Positions 36,700-47,148 of a stretch of 64,000 bases of DNA are shown piece after piece. The notes below the pieces were generated by a model. The model did not search any database. It was not told the DNA's origin and saw only the letters and a list, made by a program, of their open reading frames with translations. This stretch comes from JBPOFY01 sp051252415 (GTDB lineage Bacteria; Verrucomicrobiota; Verrucomicrobiia; Opitutales; Coraliomargaritaceae), in contig JBPOGA010000003.1 of assembly GCA_051252415.1 (NCBI GenBank), forward strand, positions 124,001 through 188,000. The letters run 5' to 3'. Both the position numbers and the translations under genes were made by a program. Within the stretch, counting starts at the first letter, position 1. Each line of letters begins with the position of its first letter.

Positions 36700-37357
36700 T
36701 GTTGTCTGTTTGCTTTGAAACGCCTGCGTTGGCTTTGTTCGCATTGTGGGCATGAATTTTGTCGAGTATAAGTTTGTAGCTGGCAGCAGTGCGTATCGCA
36801 ACAATACGATAAGTGAAGCTAGCTATGAGGCCAAAGAAGACACCCATGATGATTGCGCCGAGGTTAGTCACACCAAATACGACTGCGAACGGTTGTAGGT
36901 TGTCGCCCCAGTTGCCGTGGGTGAAGTTATCAAGCATCATCTGCACTTGGTCGCGATCGAGCCGCATAACATCGACCCCTAGCACACTCAAAAAATGCCG
37001 CCCGATTTGATATGCCGCAAACCAAATGGGTATGACAGTGATCGGATTAGAGATGACTTGTAGCCCTGCGAGTATCGGGAGGTTCGCCCTTAATAGCACT
37101 GCGAGTAAAAAAGAGAGCGGAATCTGGATGCCATAGATGGGCATCAGTGTGAGGATGCAACCCGCGTAAATTGCGGGAACGGCATTTTCCACGCGAAAGC
37201 TCCACAGGTAAACTCGTTTTCGGGCAGCCTTCGAAAAGAATTTCAGCACTGGGTAGCGGTGAATTGTCGCGCGGCGGGGTAAAGGACGTAGCCACCATTT
37301 GACACGTCGTATACGGCGAAACTTAGATTCGTTTAATTCTGAATGATCAGCCGTCAT
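36692..37357 (-). CDS. DUF2062 membrane protein
   Basis: 221 residues. After a basic N-terminus, the family's core follows: a first membrane helix (AIYAGCILTLMPIYGIQIPL), the neighbouring helix LSFLLAVLLRANLPI, and SNPITVIPIWFAAYQIG, with the conserved P-x-x-x-x-P pattern. Another helix (LGAIIMGVFFGLIASFTY) is near the end. Function unknown; often next to glycosyl-transfer genes. It overlaps both neighbours, the glycerate kinase by 11 bases and namZ by 8. Confidence 0.82.
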   Translation of the reverse strand: MTADHSELNESKFRRIRRVKWWLRPLPRRATIHRYPVLKFFSKAARKRVYLWSFRVENAVPAIYAGCILTLMPIYGIQIPLSFLLAVLLRANLPILAGLQVISNPITVIPIWFAAYQIGRHFLSVLGVDVMRLDRDQVQMMLDNFTHGNWGDNLQPFAVVFGVTNLGAIIMGVFFGLIASFTYRIVAIRTAASYKLILDKIHAHNANKANAGVSKQTDNNA

Positions 37358-38537
37358 GGAGTTGGGCGCTATGAAGCACTTCAGATACTTTCACATCTAA
37401 ATTTCGGGCTCCATTGGCAAGGGCTTGGGGTAGGGGGCAATCTTCTGGGGAAATAGCGTAGACTGCGGATTTTGGAAAGCGTTTTCGGATTGTTTCGATT
37501 GCGATGCTATCAACGGCACCGGCAAAGACGATGCTTTGTTTGCCGCATTTGTGTGCAAGCTCGAGCAGGGCATATGGGCCTTTGCCTGCGAGTGAGCTTT
37601 GGTCAAATTTACCTTCGCCTGTGATGATCACGTCGGCTTCGATCACTTTCGTGCGGAGGTCGAGCCATGACATGACGAGGTCGAAGCCTGGCACGTATTC
37701 TGCCCCGCAGGTAACTTTCAATCCGAACCCAAGGCCACCAGCGGCACCGCTACCAGGCACGTTGATTAAATCCTGACGTTGATGGCAATGCGTGATCAGT
37801 GTTTCGGCGAGACGTTTTGATTCCTTATCGAATGAATCGATCTCATCGGCGAGTAGTCCTTTTTGCGGTCCGTAGACGGCTGCAGCGCCTCTTTCCCCGA
37901 GTAGTGGATTGTTGACATCGCATGCGATGAAGATGGGCGGCACTGGTAAGTCAATCTCGCCAACAAATGCCTCAATGAATGGCCATTGCTCTGGTGTGGT
38001 GCCTCGAATTGTTTGCTCATTGCGAGCGACGCAGCGGATGCCAAGCGCTTCGAGTGCGCCTAGGCCGAGGTCACTTGTGGCACTGCCACCAATTCCTAAA
38101 AGAATCGCATCAGCTTCCGACGCCACGGCGATTCGTATGAGTTCACCGACACCTTTAGTTGTGCAGTTCCGTGGATGGCGTTGTTCGTTGGGCACTTGTT
38201 CGAGGCCAGCGACTGAAGCCATTTCAATGATGGCGAGCTTCGTGCCATCGAATGGTAAAAGTTTATTGGCGGCTGCAGATAGTTTGCTGGCGTCCACCCA
38301 TCCAAGTGGTGCTTGAATTTCTTCACCAAGTGCTCCCGTCACGGCGTGTTGCTCAATGTGACCATTGGCAGCATTTGTGAGTATCGAGCAAAAGCCTTCC
38401 CCGCCATCGGTTAGGGGCGCCTCGGTGATCGTGATGTCGTCACCCAATACGGTGCGCGCTCCAGAGGCTGCCGCTTGGCAAGCCGCTGCCGCGGTCATGG
38501 AATCTTTGAACTTATCAAAAGCGGCGAGTATATGCAT
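37347..38537 (-). CDS. glxK: Glycerate kinase (GlxK/GarK type)
   Basis: 396 residues. The start HILAAFDKFKDSMTA, LTDGGEGFCSIL, GIGGSATSDLGLGALEALG, IFIACDVNNPLLG, and DVIITGEGKFDQSSLAGKGP are the family signatures; AVYGPQKG is also typical. ATP-dependent phosphorylation of D-glycerate, to 2- or 3-phosphoglycerate. It leads a tight three-gene group with DUF2062 and namZ, with no obvious metabolic reason. Confidence 0.9.
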   Translation of the reverse strand: MHILAAFDKFKDSMTAAAACQAAASGARTVLGDDITITEAPLTDGGEGFCSILTNAANGHIEQHAVTGALGEEIQAPLGWVDASKLSAAANKLLPFDGTKLAIIEMASVAGLEQVPNEQRHPRNCTTKGVGELIRIAVASEADAILLGIGGSATSDLGLGALEALGIRCVARNEQTIRGTTPEQWPFIEAFVGEIDLPVPPIFIACDVNNPLLGERGAAAVYGPQKGLLADEIDSFDKESKRLAETLITHCHQRQDLINVPGSGAAGGLGFGLKVTCGAEYVPGFDLVMSWLDLRTKVIEADVIITGEGKFDQSSLAGKGPYALLELAHKCGKQSIVFAGAVDSIAIETIRKRFPKSAVYAISPEDCPLPQALANGARNLDVKVSEVLHSAQLHDG

Positions 38538-38613
38538 CGAATTGATAAGATGAGCATCGAAGCCCAGACGTCCAATGTAGAATGAGATTAGTGGATAAAA
38601 AACTTAAGTAATT

Positions 38614-41600
38614 CTAAGGCGTCGATTCTACTTTGTAGAAGTGGCGATCCGTATTGACTGGAAGTGTCCGTTTTTTCTTATCGGATATGGCACGTTCTGG
38701 AACTGAGACGGGTGTGAAGGAGGACAGGTTCGAACTCTCTCTCAGTTCGTAATACATTCCACGAACTTGATCCCACTCTAGTTTCAGATCGCTCGAAGTT
38801 ATAGAGTTAATGCGTAAGTGAGGTGGCGTATCCAGAATACTTCCGTCGAAGTATTGAACACCCAACTCCCATGCATTGATTCCACAAGTGGATCCGATGA
38901 TACGCCCTGGTCCGTCGTCGGCAGGCACATGGATCCCACCGTAGAGTCTGGAGATGCCTGCTTGGTCTGCAGCATCATAGTAGGTCGCCCATTGAAGCTC
39001 GATTGGCGTAGATGGACCGGCTTCGAACTCTAAGCTGTCGATCGGTGCGAGATGAGTCCCCATTCCGTCAGGGAAATACATGCTGCCCGTCATTCGTGTA
39101 AGTATTTCGGCGGCTGCACGACTAAATGTGCTGTGCCCAGATACGTAACCTGCAAAAGCTGGAGTGACAAAAGTGTCTCGTTGGTAGGGCAGCCATTCGA
39201 TCGCTAGGATCCATTCTGCGCCGGTGTATTGAGATTCGGAGTCGAGTGGTTCACCGCCCCAAGCATAGATCGCAATCTCACCTATATGTTCGGATAGGTC
39301 CTCGTGGCGTTGACCGGATGCAGCGCTTCCGGTTGTGATTTCCTCGATTAGCCCAGGAGCTAGTGGAAGGCCATCTGGGTGATATGAGAAGCGGGTATTA
39401 TCCGTGCTTTGTCCCAGTCCTCCCATGTAACGGATGGATGAAATGGGGCGGATGTAGTCATACTCACGTTTGCAGTCCCATGCGGCTACGGCGGAGTCAT
39501 GGACAGCTGCGTTGAGAAGGAAATACATTTTCACATCCCATTCAAGCGGGGGTAGCTCATCGCCAGCTCCTTCGAACTTTCTCTCAAACTCGGGATGATC
39601 GACGACCTGATTCGCGATGTCATTCCAATGCCCTGGAGGAGTTTCTGAATTGGGGCCATCCGCCCAATATTCTGCAAGGACTCTGCCGAAATCTGCTCGG
39701 TTCACGATGTTAGAGCCATAGGCCAGTCCGGTTGCTGGATTGATGGGATACCCTGTTCCGTCATTGAAGCCTAGTGTATTGTTACCAATCGATCCCGGCG
39801 ATATGTCGATCATTTCAGCTGCGTCGGGATCTAGATAGCTGCTGAAGCGGATGACGTCTACGTTCCCAGCCTTAAACTCAGCATCACTAGTTGGTTCTCC
39901 CAGTAGTGGGGGGCTCCCGGGATCTAGATAAACATCAGTTTCCGACTCTCGCGATAGGGCAAATGGTATGACGTCGCCCCAGTGTGCGCCGATGAAAGAT
40001 TGAACTGCAGATTTTAGAACTTGGCCATTTTGTGTCAGTTGAAGGACGAACTCTAAGGGTTGCCAGCGGTTCGGGTCTGAGAGAGTGGTTCCCGAAAACC
40101 TTAGATCGAGTGGAGGATTAACGGCATTATAAGTCGGGTCTTCAAAGCCGCCTGCTTCATTGGAGCCATCCGTCGAGCTCCATGATAGTATCGTTGCTGC
40201 CACTCGATTGCCTACTGATTCCGGACTGTTGCCGCTGGTGCTGGTTATATTTGAGTCATAGCCTAGTTGCCTCATGGTCGTATCGAATGCGGTCTGACTA
40301 TTGTCGGCATTCTCTATCGGCGTGAGCGGATGATGAAACTGGTTGTAGCGATGACTGAGAATTCTGTAAGCGGCAAAACTGATCGCTTTTCGTCGTTCCG
40401 CATCTATGTCGCCAGCTGTGATGCTCTCTCTGTGTAGGTAGCCAATGCAGGTAGTGTCGTAGCTACTATAGGCATCCCACATGGCGACAGAGACGTGAAA
40501 CAAATTCCATGCATGCACGGGTGGATCTGGGAAAGATAATCGTATCGCTTCAAGATTCTGCTCATTCCAGACGCGCGCAATGGATCGTGTCGGTATGGAT
40601 GCGGAAGAATCGGGATCTGAAGCGAAGGCGACTTCTTCACCGTCAAGAAAGCCATCGTCATCGGAATCATCATCATTTGGATCTGTGCCGGTTTCGAATT
40701 CTTCGATATTTAGCAGACCATCCCCATCTGGATCCGCCTCTGGTTCAAGTGATGTGGATGAAGCTCCTCCAGTATGAGCGAGTTCAAATGCATCCAGCAT
40801 GCCATCCTCGTCCGCATCGAGTCGTAAGGTGTCCACCCGTTCGGCAGTTAAGTTGCCGCGGTAAAGTCGGACATCATCGATATGAGCTGTCGCGTAAGCA
40901 CCGCCTGCTCCGGTCCAGGTGCCGATCGTCATAGGCATTAAACCACTGTCCTCATCAGTCACTAGACCCTCTGCAAAAATGGTCGTATCCTCTAGCACGC
41001 CGTCAATATAGAGGCTATGTCTCCGGTTCCGGTAGGTAACTACGACATGCCTCCATACCCCATCACCTACGAATGTTGAACCCGTCAATTTAATGTCGCC
41101 GGAGTTTCCTCCGTAAGGTTTCCATATAACAACTGCACTTGCGGGGTCTGCTGCATTCAGAGATAAGATTTGCTGAGAACTGTTGCTGTCCCATTGGCGC
41201 GCGATCACGGCACCAAAACTTCCTTCTGCCCCGCCATCCTGAAGGCCGATCCATTTGACCCACATAGAAATTGTGCCGATATCTTGCGCATTCAATGCAC
41301 TGCCATCGGACCATTCGATGTAGTCTGTGCCAGAGATCGAAAGTGTCTTAGAGCTATTGCCATATCGGTCAGCCATAAACTGCGGCGAGCCGACGGGGAT
41401 ACCTGTGTCCGTTTCAATGTCATCGACTAGGTCTCCATCGAATTTCCAGTAGCGTAGAAGAAAGCTCGGCGCCGAAGTGTCGCGTATCGGATCGGTTCCA
41501 GCATCGATTTCTTCTTTATCAGTAAAACCGTCTCCGTCGGTATCTACCTTTATCGGTGATGTGCCTGTGTCTTGGATCGAGACGACAATTCCAGTGTTGG

Positions 41601-41955
41601 TTTCCACTTCGTCTCCCAAGCCGTCGCCATCAGTATCCGGATCCAATGGGTCGGTTGGAGGAACGAAGTCAGTGCCGTTTACTTCGTTTCCATCCAGCAG
41701 CGTGTCGTCGTCGCTGTCTTCATCCTGTGGGTTTGTTCCATTTTGAAATTCCTCCAAATTGGTCAGCCCATCTCCCGCTCCACCCAACTCTGGATCGTCG
41801 TTCGGGTCTAAGGCGGTGGCCGATGGTGGATTTGTGTAAGCTAGTTCGAAGTCATCTGGCATCCCGTCCATATCGGAGTCGACTGCCCGCAGGGGCTGAG
41901 CGACTATGAATACAGATACTAACCACAGACAGGGGTTTCTTAGCCGGGAAAGCAT
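38614..41955 (-). CDS. Secreted vanadium-haloperoxidase/PAP2-like protein with TSP3 and LamG modules
   Basis: 1113 residues with a signal peptide. Residues about 25-165 hold thrombospondin-3-like Ca loops (DSDMDGMPDDFE, DDDSDDDGFLDG types). A LamG/concanavalin-like domain lies at about 165-380, and more TSP3 loops at 380-455. The catalytic part has KREYDYIRP (829-837), SGH (939-941) and SRLYGGIHVPAD (1002-1013): the Lys/Arg, Ser-Gly-His and Arg/His pattern that binds vanadate or phosphate. A short C-terminal domain follows. It may be a haloperoxidase or phosphatase; the ligand is not decidable here. Likely exported and multi-domain. Confidence 0.85.
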   Translation of the reverse strand: MLSRLRNPCLWLVSVFIVAQPLRAVDSDMDGMPDDFELAYTNPPSATALDPNDDPELGGAGDGLTNLEEFQNGTNPQDEDSDDDTLLDGNEVNGTDFVPPTDPLDPDTDGDGLGDEVETNTGIVVSIQDTGTSPIKVDTDGDGFTDKEEIDAGTDPIRDTSAPSFLLRYWKFDGDLVDDIETDTGIPVGSPQFMADRYGNSSKTLSISGTDYIEWSDGSALNAQDIGTISMWVKWIGLQDGGAEGSFGAVIARQWDSNSSQQILSLNAADPASAVVIWKPYGGNSGDIKLTGSTFVGDGVWRHVVVTYRNRRHSLYIDGVLEDTTIFAEGLVTDEDSGLMPMTIGTWTGAGGAYATAHIDDVRLYRGNLTAERVDTLRLDADEDGMLDAFELAHTGGASSTSLEPEADPDGDGLLNIEEFETGTDPNDDDSDDDGFLDGEEVAFASDPDSSASIPTRSIARVWNEQNLEAIRLSFPDPPVHAWNLFHVSVAMWDAYSSYDTTCIGYLHRESITAGDIDAERRKAISFAAYRILSHRYNQFHHPLTPIENADNSQTAFDTTMRQLGYDSNITSTSGNSPESVGNRVAATILSWSSTDGSNEAGGFEDPTYNAVNPPLDLRFSGTTLSDPNRWQPLEFVLQLTQNGQVLKSAVQSFIGAHWGDVIPFALSRESETDVYLDPGSPPLLGEPTSDAEFKAGNVDVIRFSSYLDPDAAEMIDISPGSIGNNTLGFNDGTGYPINPATGLAYGSNIVNRADFGRVLAEYWADGPNSETPPGHWNDIANQVVDHPEFERKFEGAGDELPPLEWDVKMYFLLNAAVHDSAVAAWDCKREYDYIRPISSIRYMGGLGQSTDNTRFSYHPDGLPLAPGLIEEITTGSAASGQRHEDLSEHIGEIAIYAWGGEPLDSESQYTGAEWILAIEWLPYQRDTFVTPAFAGYVSGHSTFSRAAAEILTRMTGSMYFPDGMGTHLAPIDSLEFEAGPSTPIELQWATYYDAADQAGISRLYGGIHVPADDGPGRIIGSTCGINAWELGVQYFDGSILDTPPHLRINSITSSDLKLEWDQVRGMYYELRESSNLSSFTPVSVPERAISDKKKRTLPVNTDRHFYKVESTP

Positions 41956-41980
41956 TAGCCTATTGCAGCTTACCGCTGGA

Positions 41981-42766
41981 TTACGGACTAGTCGTTTCTT
42001 CTAGTTGGAAGAAATATTTTGTTCCTGCGGGTGCGTCGAATTCAAAGCGATTAGCCGAGGGCTCTAAAACTGTGGCACGCGTCGATACCGCAGTGAAAGC
42101 CGAACCTAGATCAGACGTTTCTTTAGGCGTAACCGTCATGCTGCCCGTATAGGTATAGTCTATGAATAAAGTTGTGGGGTCCACAAAGCCAAAGTCAGTG
42201 ATGTTTAGCTCGGGAACAATAAATTGTGCGATACCAATTGTGCTCGGCGCGATTTCATAATCATTCACACTATCTCCAGCCGCACCTAGTTTTAGTTGAA
42301 TTGTATCACCGGGGCCAGCACCGCTGAGACTGATAGCGGTATTCAATACCCAGATCGCAGGCGCGTCGTCTGCCACCGAATCACGAACCCCTGTGCTCGT
42401 TCCGTAATTTACGTAATCAACCATGGCAGATCTACTTGTGTAGCTTGTTGAAATATATAGCCCGAGCTCACCACCGGCTGCTGGTAAAAAAGCGGAAGTA
42501 AGCGTGAAAACAAGAATTTCTCCGGGAGCAATGATTAGATCCGTGCCATCGCTGTTCGCCGTATCTATCGTCACCGCACTGACAGCGGAGTAGGCTGGAG
42601 TTCCGTTGACTTTATTACACCACCTATACCCCGTCATATTGACGGTGCCTGCAGTGTTGTTCACGATTTCGACTTTGCTAGTAGCCAAGTCGATCTCGCT
42701 GATGGTTAGCGCGTAAGATACTTGGACGGCGAAGGTTAACAGTAGGGGTAGGAGGTATTTAATCAT
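41981..42766 (-). CDS. Secreted lamin-tail-like protein
   Basis: 261 residues, signal peptide (MIKYLLPLLLTFAVQVSYA). The start ISEIDLATSKVEIVNNT and the beta-strands after it (VNMTGYRWCNKVNGTP, IIAPGEILVFTL) resemble the lamin-tail Ig-like fold of secreted bacterial proteins. It lies just upstream of the haloperoxidase-like gene on the same strand (25-base gap), so the two probably share a transcript. No enzymatic motif. Confidence 0.65.
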   Translation of the reverse strand: MIKYLLPLLLTFAVQVSYALTISEIDLATSKVEIVNNTAGTVNMTGYRWCNKVNGTPAYSAVSAVTIDTANSDGTDLIIAPGEILVFTLTSAFLPAAGGELGLYISTSYTSRSAMVDYVNYGTSTGVRDSVADDAPAIWVLNTAISLSGAGPGDTIQLKLGAAGDSVNDYEIAPSTIGIAQFIVPELNITDFGFVDPTTLFIDYTYTGSMTVTPKETSDLGSAFTAVSTRATVLEPSANRFEFDAPAGTKYFFQLEETTSP

Positions 42767-42947
42767 AGGATCATTAGGTAGGGTTATCCTTAGTATTAGG
42801 CAGGGTTATTGCTGACGTTAACTAGGCTTAAGTGGATGGCAAATCAACTTACGTGTTTTTAGAAATCTATTAGTCCGATGCCCTGTCTCGGCCGAGAGCA
42901 AAGGCTCGCCTGTTGTGAGCGCATTAAATTGTGCCCATAGCATGCAC

Positions 42948-43006
42948 AAAAAAACGTCCAAAGTTGTTTATTAAATCAGTGATTCAATAAACAACTTTGG
43001 ACGTTT
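42948..43006 (-). terminator. Long-stem intrinsic terminator of the rodA-rng group
   Basis: A 21-bp perfect stem (42952-42972 with 42986-43006) with an inner AATCA..TGATT pair nearly makes the whole 55-base unit a palindrome. On the minus strand it is followed by seven T (42948-42954). It stands 73 bases after the RNase G stop. The rest of the 42767-43078 gap shows no gene. Confidence 0.85.
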
Positions 43007-43078
43007 GATGTGGTCCGGTTGGCTATATGCCCGGTCTTGTCGCTTCGCTCAGAACAGCATATGCTAAATGCTTGTTGT

Positions 43079-44815
43079 TTAGCGCTGTTCGTGTCCGGTT
43101 TCGACGTCGATGATTTTGAAGTTTTCGACGTGGTAGATCGGATCTGCACGGAACGAAAGCTTTGCGCCGTAGGATTGTTCGATCCCTAGGAGTAGGTCTT
43201 CGTCTTCGTTGCGCAGGCGCTCTAAGTTGGTAGGGTGAAGCAATATGCGAAGGTTGATTTCCTTATCATGCCCATCGCGTGCATGGATGTGGCGAATCAC
43301 GCTGATAATACGGCGCTGTATCTCGACACTCATCGTGCGGGAAGATTTCACCGAGCCGCGACCGTGGCAATACGGGCAATCCGTGTAGATGCCGCTGGAA
43401 TGACTTTCGGAGTGTCGCTGGCGAGTCATTTGCATGATGCCGAGCGTCGAAATCGCTAGGATGTGGTTCTTCGCCTTGTCGTTTGCCATCTCCTTGCGCA
43501 TGCGATTGAGCACTGCATTGCGATCCTTCTTCGATTTCATATCGATGAAGTCGAGAATGATGAGGCCACCGATATTACGTAGGCGCACTTGACGGCAGAT
43601 CTCAGTCGCCGATTCCAAATTCACTTGAAGGATAAAATCCTTGCCGTCCTTGTTCTTGTTTTTGTGTGAACCTGTATTCACGTCGATCGAGATCAAGGCT
43701 TCAGTTTCTTCAATCACAATTTCACCGCCACCTGGTAGTGGCACGCAGCGCATATATGTCTGCTCGATTTGGCGTTCGATGTTGAAGCGTTCGAAGACTG
43801 GAATGTCGTCAGTGAAACGATGGATTTTAGACTTCGAGCGAGGCGAGATCTTGGTGACCTCTTCAATGATGTTGTCGTAGTCCTCCTTTTTGTCGACCAT
43901 GACGCGGTCGATGTCTTCTGTGAGGAAGTCGCGCACGGTGCGGCCGACGATATCTGGCTCGACGTAGAGGCAAGATGGCTTGTTGGTCGATTCCATACGC
44001 TGGTTGATGACTTCCCAGCGTTTGAGGAGAATGTGCAAGTCGCGGATGAAGTAGCGTGCCTTTTTACCTTCACCAGCGGTGCGGACGATGATGCCCATGC
44101 CTTCGGGAAGAGTTAGGTCGCGAAGAATACCTTTGAGGCGGCTGCGCTCTTTACGGTCTTCAATCTTCCGAGAGATACCCATCGTGCCTGTGTATGGCAT
44201 GAGCACAAGGAAGCGGCCTGGTAGGGCAATGTTGGTTGTGGTGCGTGGTCCCTTGGTGCCGATTTGGCCCTTGGTGATTTGCAACACGATTTCGCTACCG
44301 ATTGGGTAGAGTTTTGGAATGTCCTTGATGGAGACTTTTTCGCTTTCGCGCTTACGTTGCTTCTCTGATTTGTTATCGCGGACGATTTCAATGGAGTTGT
44401 CGTTGGCAGCTGGAAGAATGTCCCAGTAGTGGAGGAAGGCGTTCTTGGCTTCGCCGATGTCGACGAATGCAGCTTTGAGGCCTGGCTCGAGGTTTTGGAT
44501 ACGCCCCTTGAAAATCGCGCCGACTTCACGAGCTTCGCCCGTGCGTTCGACTTCGAATTTTTCCAAGACTCCGTCTTGTAGGAGAGCGACACGCTTTTCG
44601 AGCGGCTCTGAATTGATGATGAGCTCAGTGTAAGGCTTTTTCTCGTTCTTGATAGCCTTGACGATACGCGTGATTAGCGGCTGCTTTTTTTCACGTTTAG
44701 CGGCATCGTCTTTGAGTTCTTTGGTGTTGATTCGCTTACTTTTCTTCTCTTTTGGAGCAGAAGTGAGCTCTTCTGTGTATTGAGCGTCAGATTGATCGGA
44801 TTTTGAATTTGGCAT
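43079..44815 (-). CDS. rng: Ribonuclease G/E family
   Basis: 578 residues, RNase G-like core with a basic N-terminal extension. An S1 domain begins at GAIFKGRIQNLEPGLKAAFV. The catalytic Asp pair is in ISIDVNTGS and IILDFIDM. CPYCHGRG supplies the zinc-link cysteines. The C-terminal scaffold region of RNase E is absent. It cleaves single-stranded 5'-monophosphorylated RNA, in rRNA maturation and mRNA decay. It lies downstream of rodA, as rng often does with cell-shape genes, and ends at a strong terminator. Confidence 0.93.
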   Translation of the reverse strand: MPNSKSDQSDAQYTEELTSAPKEKKSKRINTKELKDDAAKREKKQPLITRIVKAIKNEKKPYTELIINSEPLEKRVALLQDGVLEKFEVERTGEAREVGAIFKGRIQNLEPGLKAAFVDIGEAKNAFLHYWDILPAANDNSIEIVRDNKSEKQRKRESEKVSIKDIPKLYPIGSEIVLQITKGQIGTKGPRTTTNIALPGRFLVLMPYTGTMGISRKIEDRKERSRLKGILRDLTLPEGMGIIVRTAGEGKKARYFIRDLHILLKRWEVINQRMESTNKPSCLYVEPDIVGRTVRDFLTEDIDRVMVDKKEDYDNIIEEVTKISPRSKSKIHRFTDDIPVFERFNIERQIEQTYMRCVPLPGGGEIVIEETEALISIDVNTGSHKNKNKDGKDFILQVNLESATEICRQVRLRNIGGLIILDFIDMKSKKDRNAVLNRMRKEMANDKAKNHILAISTLGIMQMTRQRHSESHSSGIYTDCPYCHGRGSVKSSRTMSVEIQRRIISVIRHIHARDGHDKEINLRILLHPTNLERLRNEDEDLLLGIEQSYGAKLSFRADPIYHVENFKIIDVETGHEQR

Positions 44816-44902
44816 TGGTAGTGGATGTCCCGTGGTGAATCGGGGCTCCCCAGTGCTGGCTGTAAGGCGTCGACAGTGATTGTGCGGAGTGCGGTGACGG
44901 TA

Positions 44903-46149
<1,247 letters not shown>

Positions 46150-46153
<4 letters not shown>

Positions 46154-46611
46154 TTGACATCCCCAAGGTAATTGCTGCCTGGTTCAAAGCCTGTTTCAGT
46201 GAAATATTGCTTAATCACATCCGGCAGGAAGCGTCGCTCCTTGATTTCAGCAAGGGGTATCCATTCTACGCCCACTTGCTTTTTGTCGTGTTCAGTGCCT
46301 GGGCCGATGCCATCAGGGTTTGGTAGTCTGCAGCGAAACACTGATTCCACTTGATGAAAGGAGTGGTGGGCTTTGCGAAATTCGTGGTTTTTACCGATAT
46401 ATTCACGCACGTAGAGAAGCTCACCAACGTCTACTTCGGTGCCGATTTCTTCGAGGCATTCACGATAGAGACCTTCGCGCAGTGTTTCGCCATGGTTTTG
46501 TCCACCACCAGGTAAAATGAAAAAGATCCCACTGTTGTCGCGCATCTTAATCACGAGTAATTTCTGTTCGTGTATGATTAAGGCTCTGGCTGCTGTTCGG
46601 ATCGGGCGCAT
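46150..46611 (-). CDS. NUDIX hydrolase
   Basis: 153 residues from ATG 46611 (TTG 46650 would add 13 residues before the domain). The Nudix box reads GGGQNHGETLREGLYRECLE followed by EIGTE, fitting GX5EX7REUXEEXGU. It hydrolyses a nucleoside-diphosphate derivative; the substrate is unknown. Its last bases overlap the rodA start. Confidence 0.9.
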
Positions 46612-46734
46612 GGGTAGTGTATAACCAAAAGCAGATTGCGCGTGGAGCAAGTCTCAAGCGTTTGAAAGTAAACTTTTTGCGACGAAATTACCCATTACTT
46701 GATATTTTCAATCTGATTGCTATCTCTCTTCGGC

Positions 46735-47091
46735 ATGGTCGATCTTATACAAAAATTAGGTGGAGCTTCTTTCTTGGAGCAGTTTGCGGATTCTCCAGCG
46801 AACTTAGCTTTCGTTGAGGCGCATTTTCGCGATGCCGAGCAAGCTGTGTGCGATGCCCTGCTCGAGTGTGTTGATGAGAGCCCTTATTCGCTTCGCGATT
46901 GGATCGAGGCCCTGCGCAAAGTTGGGCACTGGTTGGATGCTCGAAGTCTGGCGATGGAACTTGGCGACCAAATTGGCTATGTCTCATGTGCTACAGATTC
47001 AGCAGGAGCAGGTGCCAATCTCACGCACCTACCATCTCTAGTTGAAGAAATGCTTGAGGCCTATGGCTGCGAACGTGCGGTGAAAAAATAG
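46735..47091 (+). CDS. Hypothetical small acidic protein
   Basis: 118 residues from ATG 46735 (TTG 46717 possible). Helical throughout (LIQKLGGASFLEQFADS, AEQAVCDALLECVDES), with no recognised family. Divergent from the NUDIX gene and 57 bases upstream of mgtE, so it may share its transcript. No regulatory RNA for Mg was seen ahead of mgtE. Confidence 0.55.
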   Translation: MVDLIQKLGGASFLEQFADSPANLAFVEAHFRDAEQAVCDALLECVDESPYSLRDWIEALRKVGHWLDARSLAMELGDQIGYVSCATDSAGAGANLTHLPSLVEEMLEAYGCERAVKK

Positions 47092-47148
47092 CCTGTTCGC
47101 ATTTCGCTCCTTTACTCGGAGAGGGCGTCTTCTTATCACGGAGAGCGC

